Positions 7,817-16,197 of a stretch of DNA of 40,322 bases are shown here, piece after piece (position 1 is the stretch's first letter; every line of letters starts with the position of its first letter). A program made the translations under genes and the position numbers. The notes beneath the pieces are model-generated. The model ran no database searches and was not told the origin of the DNA. It saw only the letters and a list, made by a program, of their open reading frames with translations. This DNA is from Comamonadaceae bacterium (GTDB taxonomy: Bacteria; Pseudomonadota; Gammaproteobacteria; Burkholderiales; Burkholderiaceae_C): NCBI GenBank assembly GCA_947450695.1, contig CANFWV010000029.1, positions 1-40,322 on the forward strand. The letters run 5' to 3'.

Positions 7817-9079
7817 ATGAAAAATATCGCAGTTATCGGTGGCGGCATCACGGGCGTCACCACAGCTTATGCGCTGGTCAAGCGTGGCTTTTCAGTCACC
7901 TTGTTTGAAAAAAATCGCTACGCGGCGATGGAAACATCATTTGCCAACGGTGGCCAACTCTCGGCCTCCAACGCCGAGGTTTGGAACAACATGTCGACCA
8001 TCCTCAAAGGGCTCAAATGGATGCTCAGGAGCGACGCTCCGCTGCTGGTCAACCCCAAGCCGAGCTGGCACAAGATATCTTGGTTTGCCGAGTTTGTGGT
8101 CAACATTCCGAACTACCGCAGCAACACGATTGAAACCACGCGCTTGGCGATTGCTGCGCGCGAACATCTGTTCGCCTGGGCCCAGCAAGAAGGCATTGAG
8201 TTTGATTTGAAGACCAAAGGTATTCTGCATATTTACCGCGACAAAGCCAGCTTCGATCATGCGGGTGAGGTATCCAAACTGCTGGCTGCCGGCGGACTGC
8301 AACGCCGGGCCGTGACGCCGCAAGAAATGCGCGCCATCGAGCCAACGCTGGCAGGGCAGTACCACGGTGGCTATTTCACTGAAAGCGATGCTACGGGCGA
8401 CATTCACCGCTTTACCCGAGGCTTGGCCGAAGCCGCTGTGCGCAAAGGGGTGAAGTGCCTGTATGAGCAAGACGTCAGCGCCGTCAGCACCAAGGGCAAG
8501 CAGGCCAGCGTGACCGTCGGTCATGGGGCGAACAAGACAAGTTCGGTGTTTGACGCTGTGGTGGTTTGCGCTGGCACGGCCAGCCGTGCCCTTGCCTCTA
8601 GCTTGGGTGACCGCGTGAATATTTACCCGGTCAAAGGCTACTCCATCACTGTGAATCTAGATGACGCGCAAAGTCAAGTCAGCGCACCCGAGGTCAGCTT
8701 GCTGGACGACGCCACCAAATTGGTCACCAGTCGTCTCGGTCAAGACCGTTTTCGAGTCGCCGGAACCGCCGAGTTCAATGGTTACAACCGCGATATTCGC
8801 GCTGACCGGATCAAACCCCTTATTGACTGGGTCCAGCAATGCTTTCCCGGTGTGAGCACTCAAAGCGTGGTGCCTTGGGCAGGTTTGCGGCCCATGATGC
8901 CCAACATGCTGCCACGTGTCGGCCGAGGCACATCGCCCTGTGTTTTTTACAACACAGGCCACGGTCATCTGGGTTGGACTCTGTCTGCCGTGACCGCTGA
9001 GATGGTTGCGGGGGTGGTTGAGGATGCTTACAAGCAGGCTCGGCCGGCTTTTGTGGCGACTGAGGTTCGCGCCGCGTAG
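7817..9079 (+). CDS. dadA: FAD-dependent D-amino acid dehydrogenase (DadA-type), under glycine riboswitch
   Basis: Flavoprotein of the DAO superfamily that oxidises amino acids to 2-oxo acids, passing electrons to the respiratory chain. The N-terminus KNIAVIGGGITGVTTAYAL is the FAD dinucleotide-binding fold. SFANGGQLSASNAEVW and the C-terminal PWAGLRPMMPNMLPRVG plus NTGHGHLGWTLS are close to DadA. 420 residues is normal. ATG 7817 is used because the Rossmann strand starts two codons later; the ribosome site is weak (GGA about 11 bases upstream), which fits regulation by the leader. The riboswitch suggests the physiological substrate is glycine or something whose breakdown is tied to glycine, rather than only D-alanine. 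Confidence 0.88.
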   Translation: MKNIAVIGGGITGVTTAYALVKRGFSVTLFEKNRYAAMETSFANGGQLSASNAEVWNNMSTILKGLKWMLRSDAPLLVNPKPSWHKISWFAEFVVNIPNYRSNTIETTRLAIAAREHLFAWAQQEGIEFDLKTKGILHIYRDKASFDHAGEVSKLLAAGGLQRRAVTPQEMRAIEPTLAGQYHGGYFTESDATGDIHRFTRGLAEAAVRKGVKCLYEQDVSAVSTKGKQASVTVGHGANKTSSVFDAVVVCAGTASRALASSLGDRVNIYPVKGYSITVNLDDAQSQVSAPEVSLLDDATKLVTSRLGQDRFRVAGTAEFNGYNRDIRADRIKPLIDWVQQCFPGVSTQSVVPWAGLRPMMPNMLPRVGRGTSPCVFYNTGHGHLGWTLSAVTAEMVAGVVEDAYKQARPAFVATEVRAA

Positions 9080-9103
9080 GCGTGCAGGTCATGGTTTGAA
9101 CTG

Positions 9104-9135
9104 CACCCTACCTTTTGACAAGAAGGTAGTGGGTG
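9104..9135. terminator. Hairpin between convergent dadA-like and M20 genes
   Basis: CACCCTACCTT (from 9104) pairs with AAGGTA-GT-GGGTG (ending at 9135), giving an 11-bp stem with a two-base bulge and an eight-base loop. It lies between two genes that end towards each other, where a shared terminator is expected. Neither side has a good T-run, so intrinsic termination would be inefficient. Confidence 0.45.
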
Positions 9136-9185
9136 ACCGTGAGTTTGATGTCGCAACGCTTGTACGTGCAACAAGCCTCTCGGGC

Positions 9186-10358
9186 TCACACCAAAAAGCG
9201 CTGCGCCAGCAGCACCCAATACGCCGCGCCAATGGCTAAGTTGGCGTCGTTGAAGTCGTAGCCGGGGTTGTGCACCATGCAGGCGCCAGCGCTGTCGCCA
9301 TCGCCGTTGCCAATCAACAGATAACTGCCGGGCACGCGTTCCAACATGAAGGCAAAGTCTTCACTCCCGGTCACGGCTGGTCCTTGCAAAGTCACCTGCT
9401 CTGCGCCGACCAGTTCAATCGCGACTTCGCGGGCGAAGGCGGTTTCTGTGGGCGTGTTGACCAGCACCGCATAGCCGGGCCGCCAGTCGATTTTCGCTGT
9501 GACGCCAAAGCTTTCAGCCTGCGCGTTGATGAGTGTCTTGAAGCGTTGCGCCAGCTTGGCGCGGACGTCGCGGTCTAGCGCTCGCACGCTGATCTCCAGC
9601 GTCGCGCTTTGCGGGATCACGTTGTTGGCTTTGCCGGCATGCAGCGCCCCGACGGTGACCACGGCCATGTGCAGCGGGTCGATATTGCGCGACACGATGG
9701 TTTGCAGCGCCATGACGATGCTGGCCGCTGCCACGATGGGGTCGACCGCGCGGTGCGGCATGGCGCCATGGCCGCCCACGCCGGTGAGCGTGACGGTGAC
9801 GTAGTCTGACGAGGCCATGGCCGCGCCTTCGCGCAGCACCAGCCGGCCTTGGGGCACGCCGGGCATGTTGTGCATCGCAAAGATCGCGTCGCAGGGGTAT
9901 TTGTCGAACAGGCCGTCGTCCATCATCCGCAGAGCACCCCCACCGCCTTCTTCGGCTGGCTGAAAGATCAGGTTCAGCGTGCCCGAAAAGTCCCCGCGCT
10001 GTGCAAAGTGCTGGGCGGCGGCGAGCAGCATGGCCGTGTGGCCGTCGTGGCCGCAGGCATGCATCACGCCGGAGTGGCAACTGGCATAGTTCAAACCGGT
10101 AGCCTCGTCGATCGGCAGCGCGTCCATGTCTGCACGCAAGCCGAGCCGGCGCCTGCCGACTCCGCGCACCAGTTGCCCGACCACGCCGGTGCCGCCCAGA
10201 CCACGCTCAACCGCGTAGCCCCAGCTTTGCAGCTTGTCGGCCACCAAGGCTGAAGTGCGGTGCTCGTCGAACGCCAGTTCAGGGTGGCGGTGGATGTCAC
10301 GCCGCAGAGCGATGAAGGCGTCGGCCTGTGCGTGAAGTTCTTCAAGAAGCGTGTTCAT
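9186..10358 (-). CDS. M20 family amidohydrolase (hippurate hydrolase / N-acyl amino acid deacylase type)
   Basis: Zinc peptidase-fold amidohydrolase, 390 residues. Metal-site motifs are GVMHACGHDGHTAMLL (about residues 97-112) and QPAEEGGGG (E136/E137); the dimerisation-domain histidine is in GVGGHGAMPHRAVDP; the C-terminal metal ligand is probably in VTGSEDFAFML. The family removes acyl groups from amino acids. ATG 10358 (MNTLLEEL) gives the usual distance to ALRRDIHRHPEL. An alternative ATG at 10382 would overlap the stop of the upstream Bug receptor as ATGA and imply translational coupling; I cannot choose firmly. It forms an operon with that receptor, so the receptor may bind an acyl amino acid or its product. 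Confidence 0.9.
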   Translation of the reverse strand: MNTLLEELHAQADAFIALRRDIHRHPELAFDEHRTSALVADKLQSWGYAVERGLGGTGVVGQLVRGVGRRRLGLRADMDALPIDEATGLNYASCHSGVMHACGHDGHTAMLLAAAQHFAQRGDFSGTLNLIFQPAEEGGGGALRMMDDGLFDKYPCDAIFAMHNMPGVPQGRLVLREGAAMASSDYVTVTLTGVGGHGAMPHRAVDPIVAAASIVMALQTIVSRNIDPLHMAVVTVGALHAGKANNVIPQSATLEISVRALDRDVRAKLAQRFKTLINAQAESFGVTAKIDWRPGYAVLVNTPTETAFAREVAIELVGAEQVTLQGPAVTGSEDFAFMLERVPGSYLLIGNGDGDSAGACMVHNPGYDFNDANLAIGAAYWVLLAQRFLV

Positions 10359-10378
10359 GGGCAAAGTCTCAATGTGCT

Positions 10379-11368
10379 TCATTGCGGCTGCAAGTTGATC
10401 GACTTGGCGATGGCGCGGTAACGCGAGGTCTCTGCCTCGTAGAACTTGGCTGAGTCTGCCAGCGACATCGGCGGCGATGCGAGCTGCGTTTGTGCAGCCA
10501 GTTGCGAGCGTACCGAGGGATCCTGCAGCGTCGCGCCGACCGCCTTGTGCAGCCGTTGAACCACGCTTTCTGGCGTGTTCTTGGGCACCATGAGGCCACT
10601 CCAAATTTTGTATGAAAAGTGCTTCAGCTCTTTGCCTTCGCTGGCGGTTGGCACGTTTTTCAGTAGTTCAGACCGCTGCGCGCCAAGCTGACCAATCACC
10701 TTGAGCCGGCCTTGCTCGGCCAACGCGCCCATGCCGGCGCTGTACACCAGCACGGCAAAGTCGATCTGTCCGCCGCCCAAGTCTTGCAGCAAGGGCGCAT
10801 TGCCTTTGTACGGTGCGTGCGTCAGCGTCGTGCCCGTGCGCTGCTGCACGTCTTCGAGGATCAGGTGGTAGAGCGAGCCGATGCCCACGCTGCCATAGGT
10901 CAGCGGCTGGTTGGCTGATTTGCGGGCCAGCGCGATCAATTCGTCGACATTGTTAACGGGCAAGTCTTTGCGTACGACGAAGACCATCACTGCATCGGCC
11001 ACCGGGTGAACGAGGCGAAAGTCCTCGGCCTTGACTTTGACGGCCGCATTGGCCAACGCAGCAAGGATCACCTCGTTGGGCGAGCCTTGAAACAAGTAGT
11101 AGCCGTCGGCGGGTGCGGCCAGCACTTTCTGCGCAGCCAGCGCGCCGCTAACGCCGCCTAGGTTTTCTACGATGACTTGTTGGCCGAGTTCCTTGGCCAA
11201 GGGCACGGTGAAAATCCGTGCGATCGAATCGGACGGGCCGCCCGCCGGGTAGGGCACCATCAAATTGATCTGTTTGGTCGGATAAGTGGATTGAGTTTGG
11301 GCCAATGCGCTGCCGCTGGCCAGCAAAAGGCCTGCCAGCAGGGTGCTGAATGTCTTGATTGCGTTCAT
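10379..11368 (-). CDS. Bug/TctC-family periplasmic receptor (2 of 4)
   Basis: 329 residues. The signal peptide is MNAIKTFSTLLAGLLLASG to ALAQ, and the mature start is YPTKQINLMVPYPAGGPSDSIARI. The VIVENLGGVSGALAAQKVL loop replaces the usual PGAGG, a mild variant. GLMVPKNTPESVVQRL matches the family's APAGTP region. AAAGG sits about seven bases before the ATG. Downstream the M20 amidohydrolase is coupled or nearly so, and upstream a LysR regulator is divergent, so this is a small catabolic unit: regulator, receptor, hydrolase. No TTT membrane genes are present here. Confidence 0.9.
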   Translation of the reverse strand: MNAIKTFSTLLAGLLLASGSALAQTQSTYPTKQINLMVPYPAGGPSDSIARIFTVPLAKELGQQVIVENLGGVSGALAAQKVLAAPADGYYLFQGSPNEVILAALANAAVKVKAEDFRLVHPVADAVMVFVVRKDLPVNNVDELIALARKSANQPLTYGSVGIGSLYHLILEDVQQRTGTTLTHAPYKGNAPLLQDLGGGQIDFAVLVYSAGMGALAEQGRLKVIGQLGAQRSELLKNVPTASEGKELKHFSYKIWSGLMVPKNTPESVVQRLHKAVGATLQDPSVRSQLAAQTQLASPPMSLADSAKFYEAETSRYRAIAKSINLQPQ

Positions 11369-11425
11369 GGAATACCTTTCTGGAATGGGAATGAAGCCAT
11401 GCTAAATAGCCCGAATAAATGTGTC

Positions 11426-11460
11426 CAATGCATTGATTTTGTAATTACTATTCATATTAC
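11426..11460. promoter_or_regulatory. Candidate LysR operator and lysR promoter
   Basis: The AT-rich intergenic region between the divergent Bug receptor and lysR holds a perfect palindrome CAATGCATTG (11426-11435) and an inverted pair GTAAT-N10-ATTAC (11441-11460). Such dyads next to a divergent regulator are the usual arrangement for LysR binding. A possible lysR promoter is TTGATT (11433-11438), 16 bases, then TATTAC (11455-11460). Confidence 0.4.
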
Positions 11461-11480
11461 TCATTCAATGCGCTGAAATC

Positions 11481-12383
11481 ATGAACCTTAAACACTTGGA
11501 ACACCTGCTGGCCGTGGCTGAGACCGGTTCATTCAGCCGCGCCGCCGAGCAGCAACATCTCACGCAGTCAGCCCTGAGTCGCAGCATCCAGACCTTAGAA
11601 GACGACTTGGGCGCGCGCCTCATCGACCGTACGGGCAAGCGCAATGAGCTCACGCCTCTCGGCCAAGCCGTGGCAGTGCGAGCCCGACGCATGGTCTTTG
11701 AAGCCGCTGAGCTGCGCCGCAGTGCGACGCTTCTCAAGCGAGGTGACTTGGGCTCTATCCGGATCGGTCTGGGGTCTGGTCCGGGCGCGATGTTGATGAC
11801 CCCGTTTCTGATTCATATGGCAAGGCATCATCCAGGCGTGCACGTCAGCATGTCGCCCGGCGCGACCGAACTGCAGCTGATGCAACTGCGACAGCGGTCG
11901 CTCGACGCTCTGGTGATCGACGTTCGCCGCATCGCGCCAGCGCCCGACCTGAACATAGAAAATCTGACCGAGCTGCGTACCGGCTTTGTCTGCCGCAGCG
12001 GTCACCCGTTGCTGAAGACCGGCAGGCCGATGTTTTTTGAAGACATACTGCGCTACCCACTGGCTTCCACGCCACTGAGCGCTGAAGTCGCTCATCTTCT
12101 AGTCAACCGCTTTGGGCCGCGGGCTGATCCGCAGCAAGCCGTGAGCTTGCGCTGTGATGACATTCCCAGCCTGATACAGACGGTCAAGGCATCGGACGCC
12201 ATTTATCTCGGTATCCTCGCCGCCGCACGTAGCGCTATTGAGGCAGGAGAACTCGCAGAATTGGTGATCGAGCCAGCCTTGACCAGTGGCGCGCGCTTTG
12301 CGTTTGTCACACTGCTCAGGCGCACAGAGGCGCCGTCGATGGGTTTATTTCGCCAGTTTGTGGCGGAGCAGTTGCGGGATTGA
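11481..12383 (+). CDS. LysR-family transcriptional regulator
   Basis: 300-residue regulator. The winged helix-turn-helix is at residues 1-60 (MNLKHLEHLLAVAETGSFSRAAEQQHLTQSALSRSIQTLE), followed by a linker helix and a periplasmic-binding-like effector domain (about 90-295, starting GSIRIGLGSGPGAM). The short ending LFRQFVAEQLRD is normal. Divergent transcription from the Bug receptor/M20 pair makes that pair its most likely target, with a small acid or acyl amino acid as effector. It ends just before a strong bidirectional terminator shared with the tRNA. Confidence 0.92.
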   Translation: MNLKHLEHLLAVAETGSFSRAAEQQHLTQSALSRSIQTLEDDLGARLIDRTGKRNELTPLGQAVAVRARRMVFEAAELRRSATLLKRGDLGSIRIGLGSGPGAMLMTPFLIHMARHHPGVHVSMSPGATELQLMQLRQRSLDALVIDVRRIAPAPDLNIENLTELRTGFVCRSGHPLLKTGRPMFFEDILRYPLASTPLSAEVAHLLVNRFGPRADPQQAVSLRCDDIPSLIQTVKASDAIYLGILAAARSAIEAGELAELVIEPALTSGARFAFVTLLRRTEAPSMGLFRQFVAEQLRD

Positions 12384-12390
12384 AAAAAGA

Positions 12391-12423
12391 AAAAGCCGTA
12401 AGTTCAGAGAACTTACGGCTTTT
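12391..12423. terminator. Bidirectional rho-independent terminator between lysR and tRNA-Leu
   Basis: A perfect 14-bp inverted repeat, AAAAGCCGTAAGTT and AACTTACGGCTTTT, with a five-base loop CAGAG. Read on the minus strand the stem is followed by TTTTTCTTTTTT, so it should end tRNA transcripts efficiently; on the plus strand it follows the lysR stop. Confidence 0.9.
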
Positions 12424-12428
12424 CAGTT

Positions 12429-12513
12429 TGGTGCCCGGGGCCGGAATCGAACCGGCACGCCTTTCGGCGGGGGATTTTGAGTCCCCTGCGTCTACCAATT
12501 TCACCACCCGGGC
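12429..12513 (-). tRNA. tRNA-Leu (anticodon CAA)
   Basis: 85 bases including an encoded CCA. The acceptor arms GCCCGGG (5') and CCCGGGC (3') pair fully. The D-arm reads GGTGAAATTGGTAGACGC. The anticodon arm GGGGA-CTCAAAA-TCCCC gives anticodon CAA, which reads UUG. A long variable arm is present (CGCCGAAAGGCG region), as in class II tRNAs, and the T-arm GCCGGTTCGATTCCGGC is canonical. A terminator lies just downstream. On the 5' side lies one copy of a 55-bp imperfect repeat whose second copy is at cysM. Confidence 0.97.
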
Positions 12514-12565
12514 GGTAAATATCAAGCCTTAGATTATGGCACAGGGTGAGACTCTGGATGATGAG
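12511..12565 (+). repeat. Imperfect 55-bp direct repeat, copy 1 (tRNA-Leu 5' flank)
   Basis: Ungapped alignment with 14585-14639 gives 41 of 55 identical bases; the best block is TTATGGCACAG followed one base later by GTGAG. This copy begins in the first bases of the tRNA gene and covers its likely promoter. The two copies bracket a Bug receptor and a hydrolase gene. Confidence 0.7.
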
Positions 12566-12637
12566 AATATTCGAGATCCTATTTGCAGCTCCTAATGTCT
12601 CTTATGTGGCGTACCTACACTTTTTAATTCAAACATC

Positions 12638-13606
12638 TCAGTCCACCTTGACTTGGGCCACTTTGATGACTTGCGCCCACTTGTCGATATCTGCTTTGAT
12701 AACCGCACCGAAGGCTGCTGGCGTGCTCCCTTGTGAAATTGTTCCCTGATCTGCATAAAACTTTCGAATCTCAGGATTCGCAAGCAGTTTGACAATTTCA
12801 GCGCTGAAGCGGTCAACAGCCACCTGAGGTGTTCCTGCTGGGGCCATCATTCCGACCCAAGCCTCCTCTACAAAGCCTGGAACAGTCTCAACAACGGGTG
12901 GAACTTGGGGCATGGTCACGTTACGCCCTGACGAAGTTACTCCCAGCGCGCGAATTCGACCGCTTTCTACAAAAGGCTTCATGGTGGCCATGCCGTCAAT
13001 CATCAGATCGACCTGCCCACTTATGAGGTCAGTCCTCGCCACGGCACTTGACTTGTAGGGGACATGAACCATGTTTGTAGCCGTCAAATACTTGAACTGT
13101 TCAGTGATCAAGTGATAGATGGTTCCGGTCCCTGATGACGCGTAATTGAGTTTGCCCGGGTGGCTTTTTGCATATGCGAGCAACTCCTGAGTTGTCTTCA
13201 CCGGCAGGGCTGGATTGACCACCAGAATGAGCGGGAAAACCGCCATGGCGGTCACTGGCACAAAATCTTTGAGCGTCGAGTAGCCGAGATTCGGCTGCAG
13301 CGTCTCAATGATCGCGTGCGTGTTGGAGATCATCACGAAGGTATGCCCGTCTGTCGGCGTGCGTATGGCCGCCCGCATGCCAAGCGCGCCACCAACACCA
13401 GGCAGGTTTTCAAGAATCACTTGCTGGCCAAGCGCCTCGGACAATTTTTGGGCAATCGGTCTCATCACCGTATCACCGCCGCCACCTGCTGCAAAGGGCA
13501 AAATAATTTTCACTGACTTGCTGGGCCAGTTCTGGGCGTGGGAAGCAAGGACCCAGTAACAGACGAACGCTAAGCAGACTTTCGTTGCGACACTGTTCAA
13601 TTTCAT
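12638..13606 (-). CDS. Bug/TctC-family periplasmic receptor (3 of 4)
   Basis: 322 residues. The signal peptide VCLAFVCYWVLASHAQ is followed by WPSKSVKIILPFAAGGGGDTVMRPIAQKL. The VILENLPGVGGALGMRA and GMMAPAGTPQVAVDRF segments are family hallmarks. AAGGTG precedes the ATG at suitable spacing. The alpha/beta hydrolase at 13645-14439 lies directly upstream, 38 bases away, on the same strand, so hydrolase and receptor probably form one transcript. The pair is bracketed by a direct repeat and appears more AT-rich than flanking genes, suggesting later acquisition. Confidence 0.88.
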   Translation of the reverse strand: MKLNSVATKVCLAFVCYWVLASHAQNWPSKSVKIILPFAAGGGGDTVMRPIAQKLSEALGQQVILENLPGVGGALGMRAAIRTPTDGHTFVMISNTHAIIETLQPNLGYSTLKDFVPVTAMAVFPLILVVNPALPVKTTQELLAYAKSHPGKLNYASSGTGTIYHLITEQFKYLTATNMVHVPYKSSAVARTDLISGQVDLMIDGMATMKPFVESGRIRALGVTSSGRNVTMPQVPPVVETVPGFVEEAWVGMMAPAGTPQVAVDRFSAEIVKLLANPEIRKFYADQGTISQGSTPAAFGAVIKADIDKWAQVIKVAQVKVD

Positions 13607-13644
13607 AATGGCACCTTATGGGCTGGCTCAGTTGGAAAAACGTC

Positions 13645-14439
13645 TCAGTTTCTTGCAAAGAACTGCAGCATCGAGTCGAACGCTTCAGGCCTTTCAGCCA
13701 TGAATCCGTGCAAGGTGTCTTCAAAAATCAGAACTTCAGAATGGGGGATTCGCTTCGCGATCCCCTGACTTTGCTCAAGGCTGGTGATGATGTCGTTTTG
13801 ACCAGTGAGGATTTGAGTCGGGCACTCTATGTCGCAAAGCCGGTCTCGCGAATCGTGGGTCAGCAAGCTGTGACCGGTATGAAGGTAGCCATGCAGGGGG
13901 CGGTTGACCTGAAGCATGGTCTCAATGGATTTTTCGATCTTTTCTTGGTTCAACTCACAGTACCGTTCTGAGTAGAAGTAGGTCAGGAGGCCGGCTAGGA
14001 AACAGCGGTCTATACCCATCGACTTAGCGGACGCCAACCACCACTCCACCATGTGGCGGCCGCGAGGTCCGAGATGGGCAAAAGTCGAGGTCATCGCCAA
14101 GCTTCGAACACTGTCGGGTTGAAAGATGGCCATCCATTGGGCAATGGCGCCGCCCAAAGATTTGCCCATGACGTGGGCTCGCGAAATATCCAGCACCTGC
14201 ATCAGACCTAGTGCATCCTTGGCCAGCATCTGGGTTGTGTAGGGCGCGTCGGGTGCATCGGTGCCGCCTATGCCTCGGTTGTCAAATGCCAAGACCTTAA
14301 ATTGTTGCGCGGCGAGATCAAGCTGCGGACCCCACGATGACCAATTTCCGCTCGCATATCCACCCACCATCACAAGCCAGTCTCCCTCACCCCTCACGGT
14401 GTAGTTCATTGTCAAATCACCGACCTTGACCCTGGGCAT
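13645..14439 (-). CDS. Alpha/beta-fold hydrolase (enol-lactonase/esterase-like)
   Basis: 264 residues with the full catalytic triad: nucleophile Ser94 in VMGKSLGGAIAQ, acid Asp216 in TGQNDIIT, His244 in DTLHGFM. The oxyanion region is VGGYASGNWSSW and the strand-4 region is LAFDNRGIGGTDAP. Such enzymes include 3-oxoadipate enol-lactonase, C-C bond hydrolases and esterases; the GKSLGG elbow does not decide between them. It is first in a two-gene unit with the Bug receptor downstream, which suggests uptake and hydrolysis of a small carboxylated compound. Substrate unknown. Confidence 0.85.
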   Translation of the reverse strand: MPRVKVGDLTMNYTVRGEGDWLVMVGGYASGNWSSWGPQLDLAAQQFKVLAFDNRGIGGTDAPDAPYTTQMLAKDALGLMQVLDISRAHVMGKSLGGAIAQWMAIFQPDSVRSLAMTSTFAHLGPRGRHMVEWWLASAKSMGIDRCFLAGLLTYFYSERYCELNQEKIEKSIETMLQVNRPLHGYLHTGHSLLTHDSRDRLCDIECPTQILTGQNDIITSLEQSQGIAKRIPHSEVLIFEDTLHGFMAERPEAFDSMLQFFARN

Positions 14440-14584
14440 AGAGTGCTTTCTGAAATGGGAAACTTGTTAATCTACAAATAGCGCGAGAAATTTAGCACAA
14501 TTAAAGTAAAAAAATGAGGGATAGCTTTTAGTTGATATCGGCAACTTCTAGCCCCCATCAACGCGAATGGTCTACACGCTAAAA

Positions 14585-14639
14585 GGCTGAAAGTATCAAT
14601 CCTCAAGTTATGGCACAGTGTGAGGCTATGAATTACAAG
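14585..14639 (+). repeat. Imperfect 55-bp direct repeat, copy 2 (runs into the cysM start)
   Basis: Partner of 12511-12565 with 41 of 55 matching bases. Its end covers the first four codons of cysM. The distance between the copies is about 2.07 kb. Confidence 0.7.
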
Positions 14640-15530
14640 ACCATCGAAGACGCCATCGGCAACACGCCGCTGGTCGCATTGCAACGCATTCAAGCCGCTG
14701 AAAACCGTGAGCGCAATAACGTTTTACTGGGCAAGCTTGAGGGCAACAATCCAGCAGGCTCGGTCAAAGACCGGCCGGCTTTGTCGATGATCAAGCGCGC
14801 TGAAGAGCGCGGTGACATTCAACCCGGGGATACGCTGATTGAGGCAACTTCTGGCAACACTGGTATTGCACTGGCTATGGCGGCGGCTATCAAGGGTTAC
14901 CGCATGGTGCTGATCATGCCGGAGGACCTCTCGATTGAACGCGCGCAAACCATGAAGGCCTTTGGTGCAGAACTGATTCTCACGCCCAAGTCGGGCGGCA
15001 TGGAGTACGCGCGTGACTTGGCCGACCGCATGCAGCACGAAGGCAAGGGCAGGGTGCTCGACCAGTTCGCCAACGATGACAATCCGCGCATTCATTACGA
15101 AACCACCGGCCCCGAAATCTGGAAAGACACCGCCGGCAAGGTGACGCACTTTGTCAGCGCGATGGGCACCACAGGCACCATCTCGGGCGTCTCGCGTTAT
15201 CTGAAAGAGCAAAATCCGGCGATTCAAATCGTCGGTGCCCAGCCGAGTGAAGGCTCGCGCATTCCGGGTATTCGCAAATGGCCAGAGGCTTATATGCCGA
15301 AGATTTATGACGCGAAACATGTCGATCAATTGGTACTGGTGAGTCAGCTTGACGCGGAAGACATGTGTCGAAGCATGGCGCGCGAAGAAGGTATTTTTGC
15401 CGGCATTTCGGCTGCGGGTGCCTGCTGGGTGGCGCAAGATATCGCCAAGACTGTGCGCGACGCCGTGATTGTGTTCATCGTCTGCGACCGCGGTGATCGA
15501 TATTTGTCGACCGGCGTTTTCCCGGCCTGA
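14628..15530 (+). CDS. cysM: Cysteine synthase B (O-acetylserine sulfhydrylase, CysM)
   Basis: PLP enzyme that makes cysteine from O-acetylserine with sulfide or thiosulfate. The PLP lysine is Lys47 in NPAGSVKDRPA; the phosphate/substrate loop is EATSGNTGIAL (about 73-83); AMGTTGTISGVSRYL binds the PLP phosphate. 300 residues, and the sequence KLEGNNPAGSVKDRPAL fits CysM better than CysK. ATG 14628 starts MNYKTIEDAIGNTPL as in homologs; ATG 14610 would add six residues. The start codon lies inside copy 2 of the direct repeat, so its upstream control region may have been remodelled. The Nudix gene follows after 14 bases. Confidence 0.95.
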   Translation: MNYKTIEDAIGNTPLVALQRIQAAENRERNNVLLGKLEGNNPAGSVKDRPALSMIKRAEERGDIQPGDTLIEATSGNTGIALAMAAAIKGYRMVLIMPEDLSIERAQTMKAFGAELILTPKSGGMEYARDLADRMQHEGKGRVLDQFANDDNPRIHYETTGPEIWKDTAGKVTHFVSAMGTTGTISGVSRYLKEQNPAIQIVGAQPSEGSRIPGIRKWPEAYMPKIYDAKHVDQLVLVSQLDAEDMCRSMAREEGIFAGISAAGACWVAQDIAKTVRDAVIVFIVCDRGDRYLSTGVFPA

Positions 15531-15544
15531 GCTGGAGTGACTGC

Positions 15545-16081
15545 ATGACCCATGAATTCAAGTTTTGCCCCAGTTGCGCTACGCCGCTAGGGATGGTGAC
15601 GCAAGTCGAAGACGGCGGCCCCAAAGCCCGCTTGCGATGCACCCATTGCGACTACACGCACTGGAACAATCCGACGCCCGTGTTGGCCGCGGTGGTGGAG
15701 TACGAAGGCAAAATTTTGCTGGCACGCAATGCAGCTTGGTCGGGCGAAAAGTTCGCGCTGATCACGGGGTTCATGGAAGCCGGCGAGACGCCTGAAGGCG
15801 GTATTGAGCGCGAGATCGCCGAAGAAACCAACTTGAGCACCAGTGCGCTCAAGCTCATTGGCGTCTATGATTTTCAGCGAATGAACCAGATCATCATTGC
15901 TTACCACGCGGTGTGTAGCGGTGAGGTCAAGCTGTCGCCGGAGCTGGCGGATTACAAGTTGTATGCGTTCGAAGACGTGGTGTGCTGGCCTGCTGGAACC
16001 GGCTATGCGGTGGCGGACTTTCTCACGTCACGCGGGCACACGCCCACATTTATGGAGTGGTCCAAGAGAGCCATCGTCTGA
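15545..16081 (+). CDS. Zinc-ribbon Nudix hydrolase
   Basis: 178 residues. The N-terminal zinc ribbon has CPSC (C8, C11) and CTHC (C32, C35). The Nudix box, residues 75-97, matches GX5EX7REUXEEXGU with Glu residues in GFMEAGE and REIAEET; the final G is Asn. The arrangement resembles NudC-like NADH/decapping pyrophosphatases, but the protein is shorter and lacks the N-terminal half of NudC and its SQPWPFPxS motif, so the substrate is open. Likely cotranscribed with cysM. Confidence 0.9.
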   Translation: MTHEFKFCPSCATPLGMVTQVEDGGPKARLRCTHCDYTHWNNPTPVLAAVVEYEGKILLARNAAWSGEKFALITGFMEAGETPEGGIEREIAEETNLSTSALKLIGVYDFQRMNQIIIAYHAVCSGEVKLSPELADYKLYAFEDVVCWPAGTGYAVADFLTSRGHTPTFMEWSKRAIV

Positions 16082-16197
16082 TACGGTTTTAGTTTGGCCA
16101 CAACTTGCCGCAGGATTGTTCTGCTTAAAATCAAAACAACAAACCTACCTACTGGACTTCACGGTCAAGTTAAAAGTCTCCGGGCTGAAAGATACTC

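Noticed and set aside
14540..14584. A possible degenerate tRNA-Leu fragment just before repeat copy 2 (a shared GTCTAC and a CCCCC run)
   Set aside because: Beyond those few bases the stretch does not align with the tRNA or fold into its arms; likely chance.
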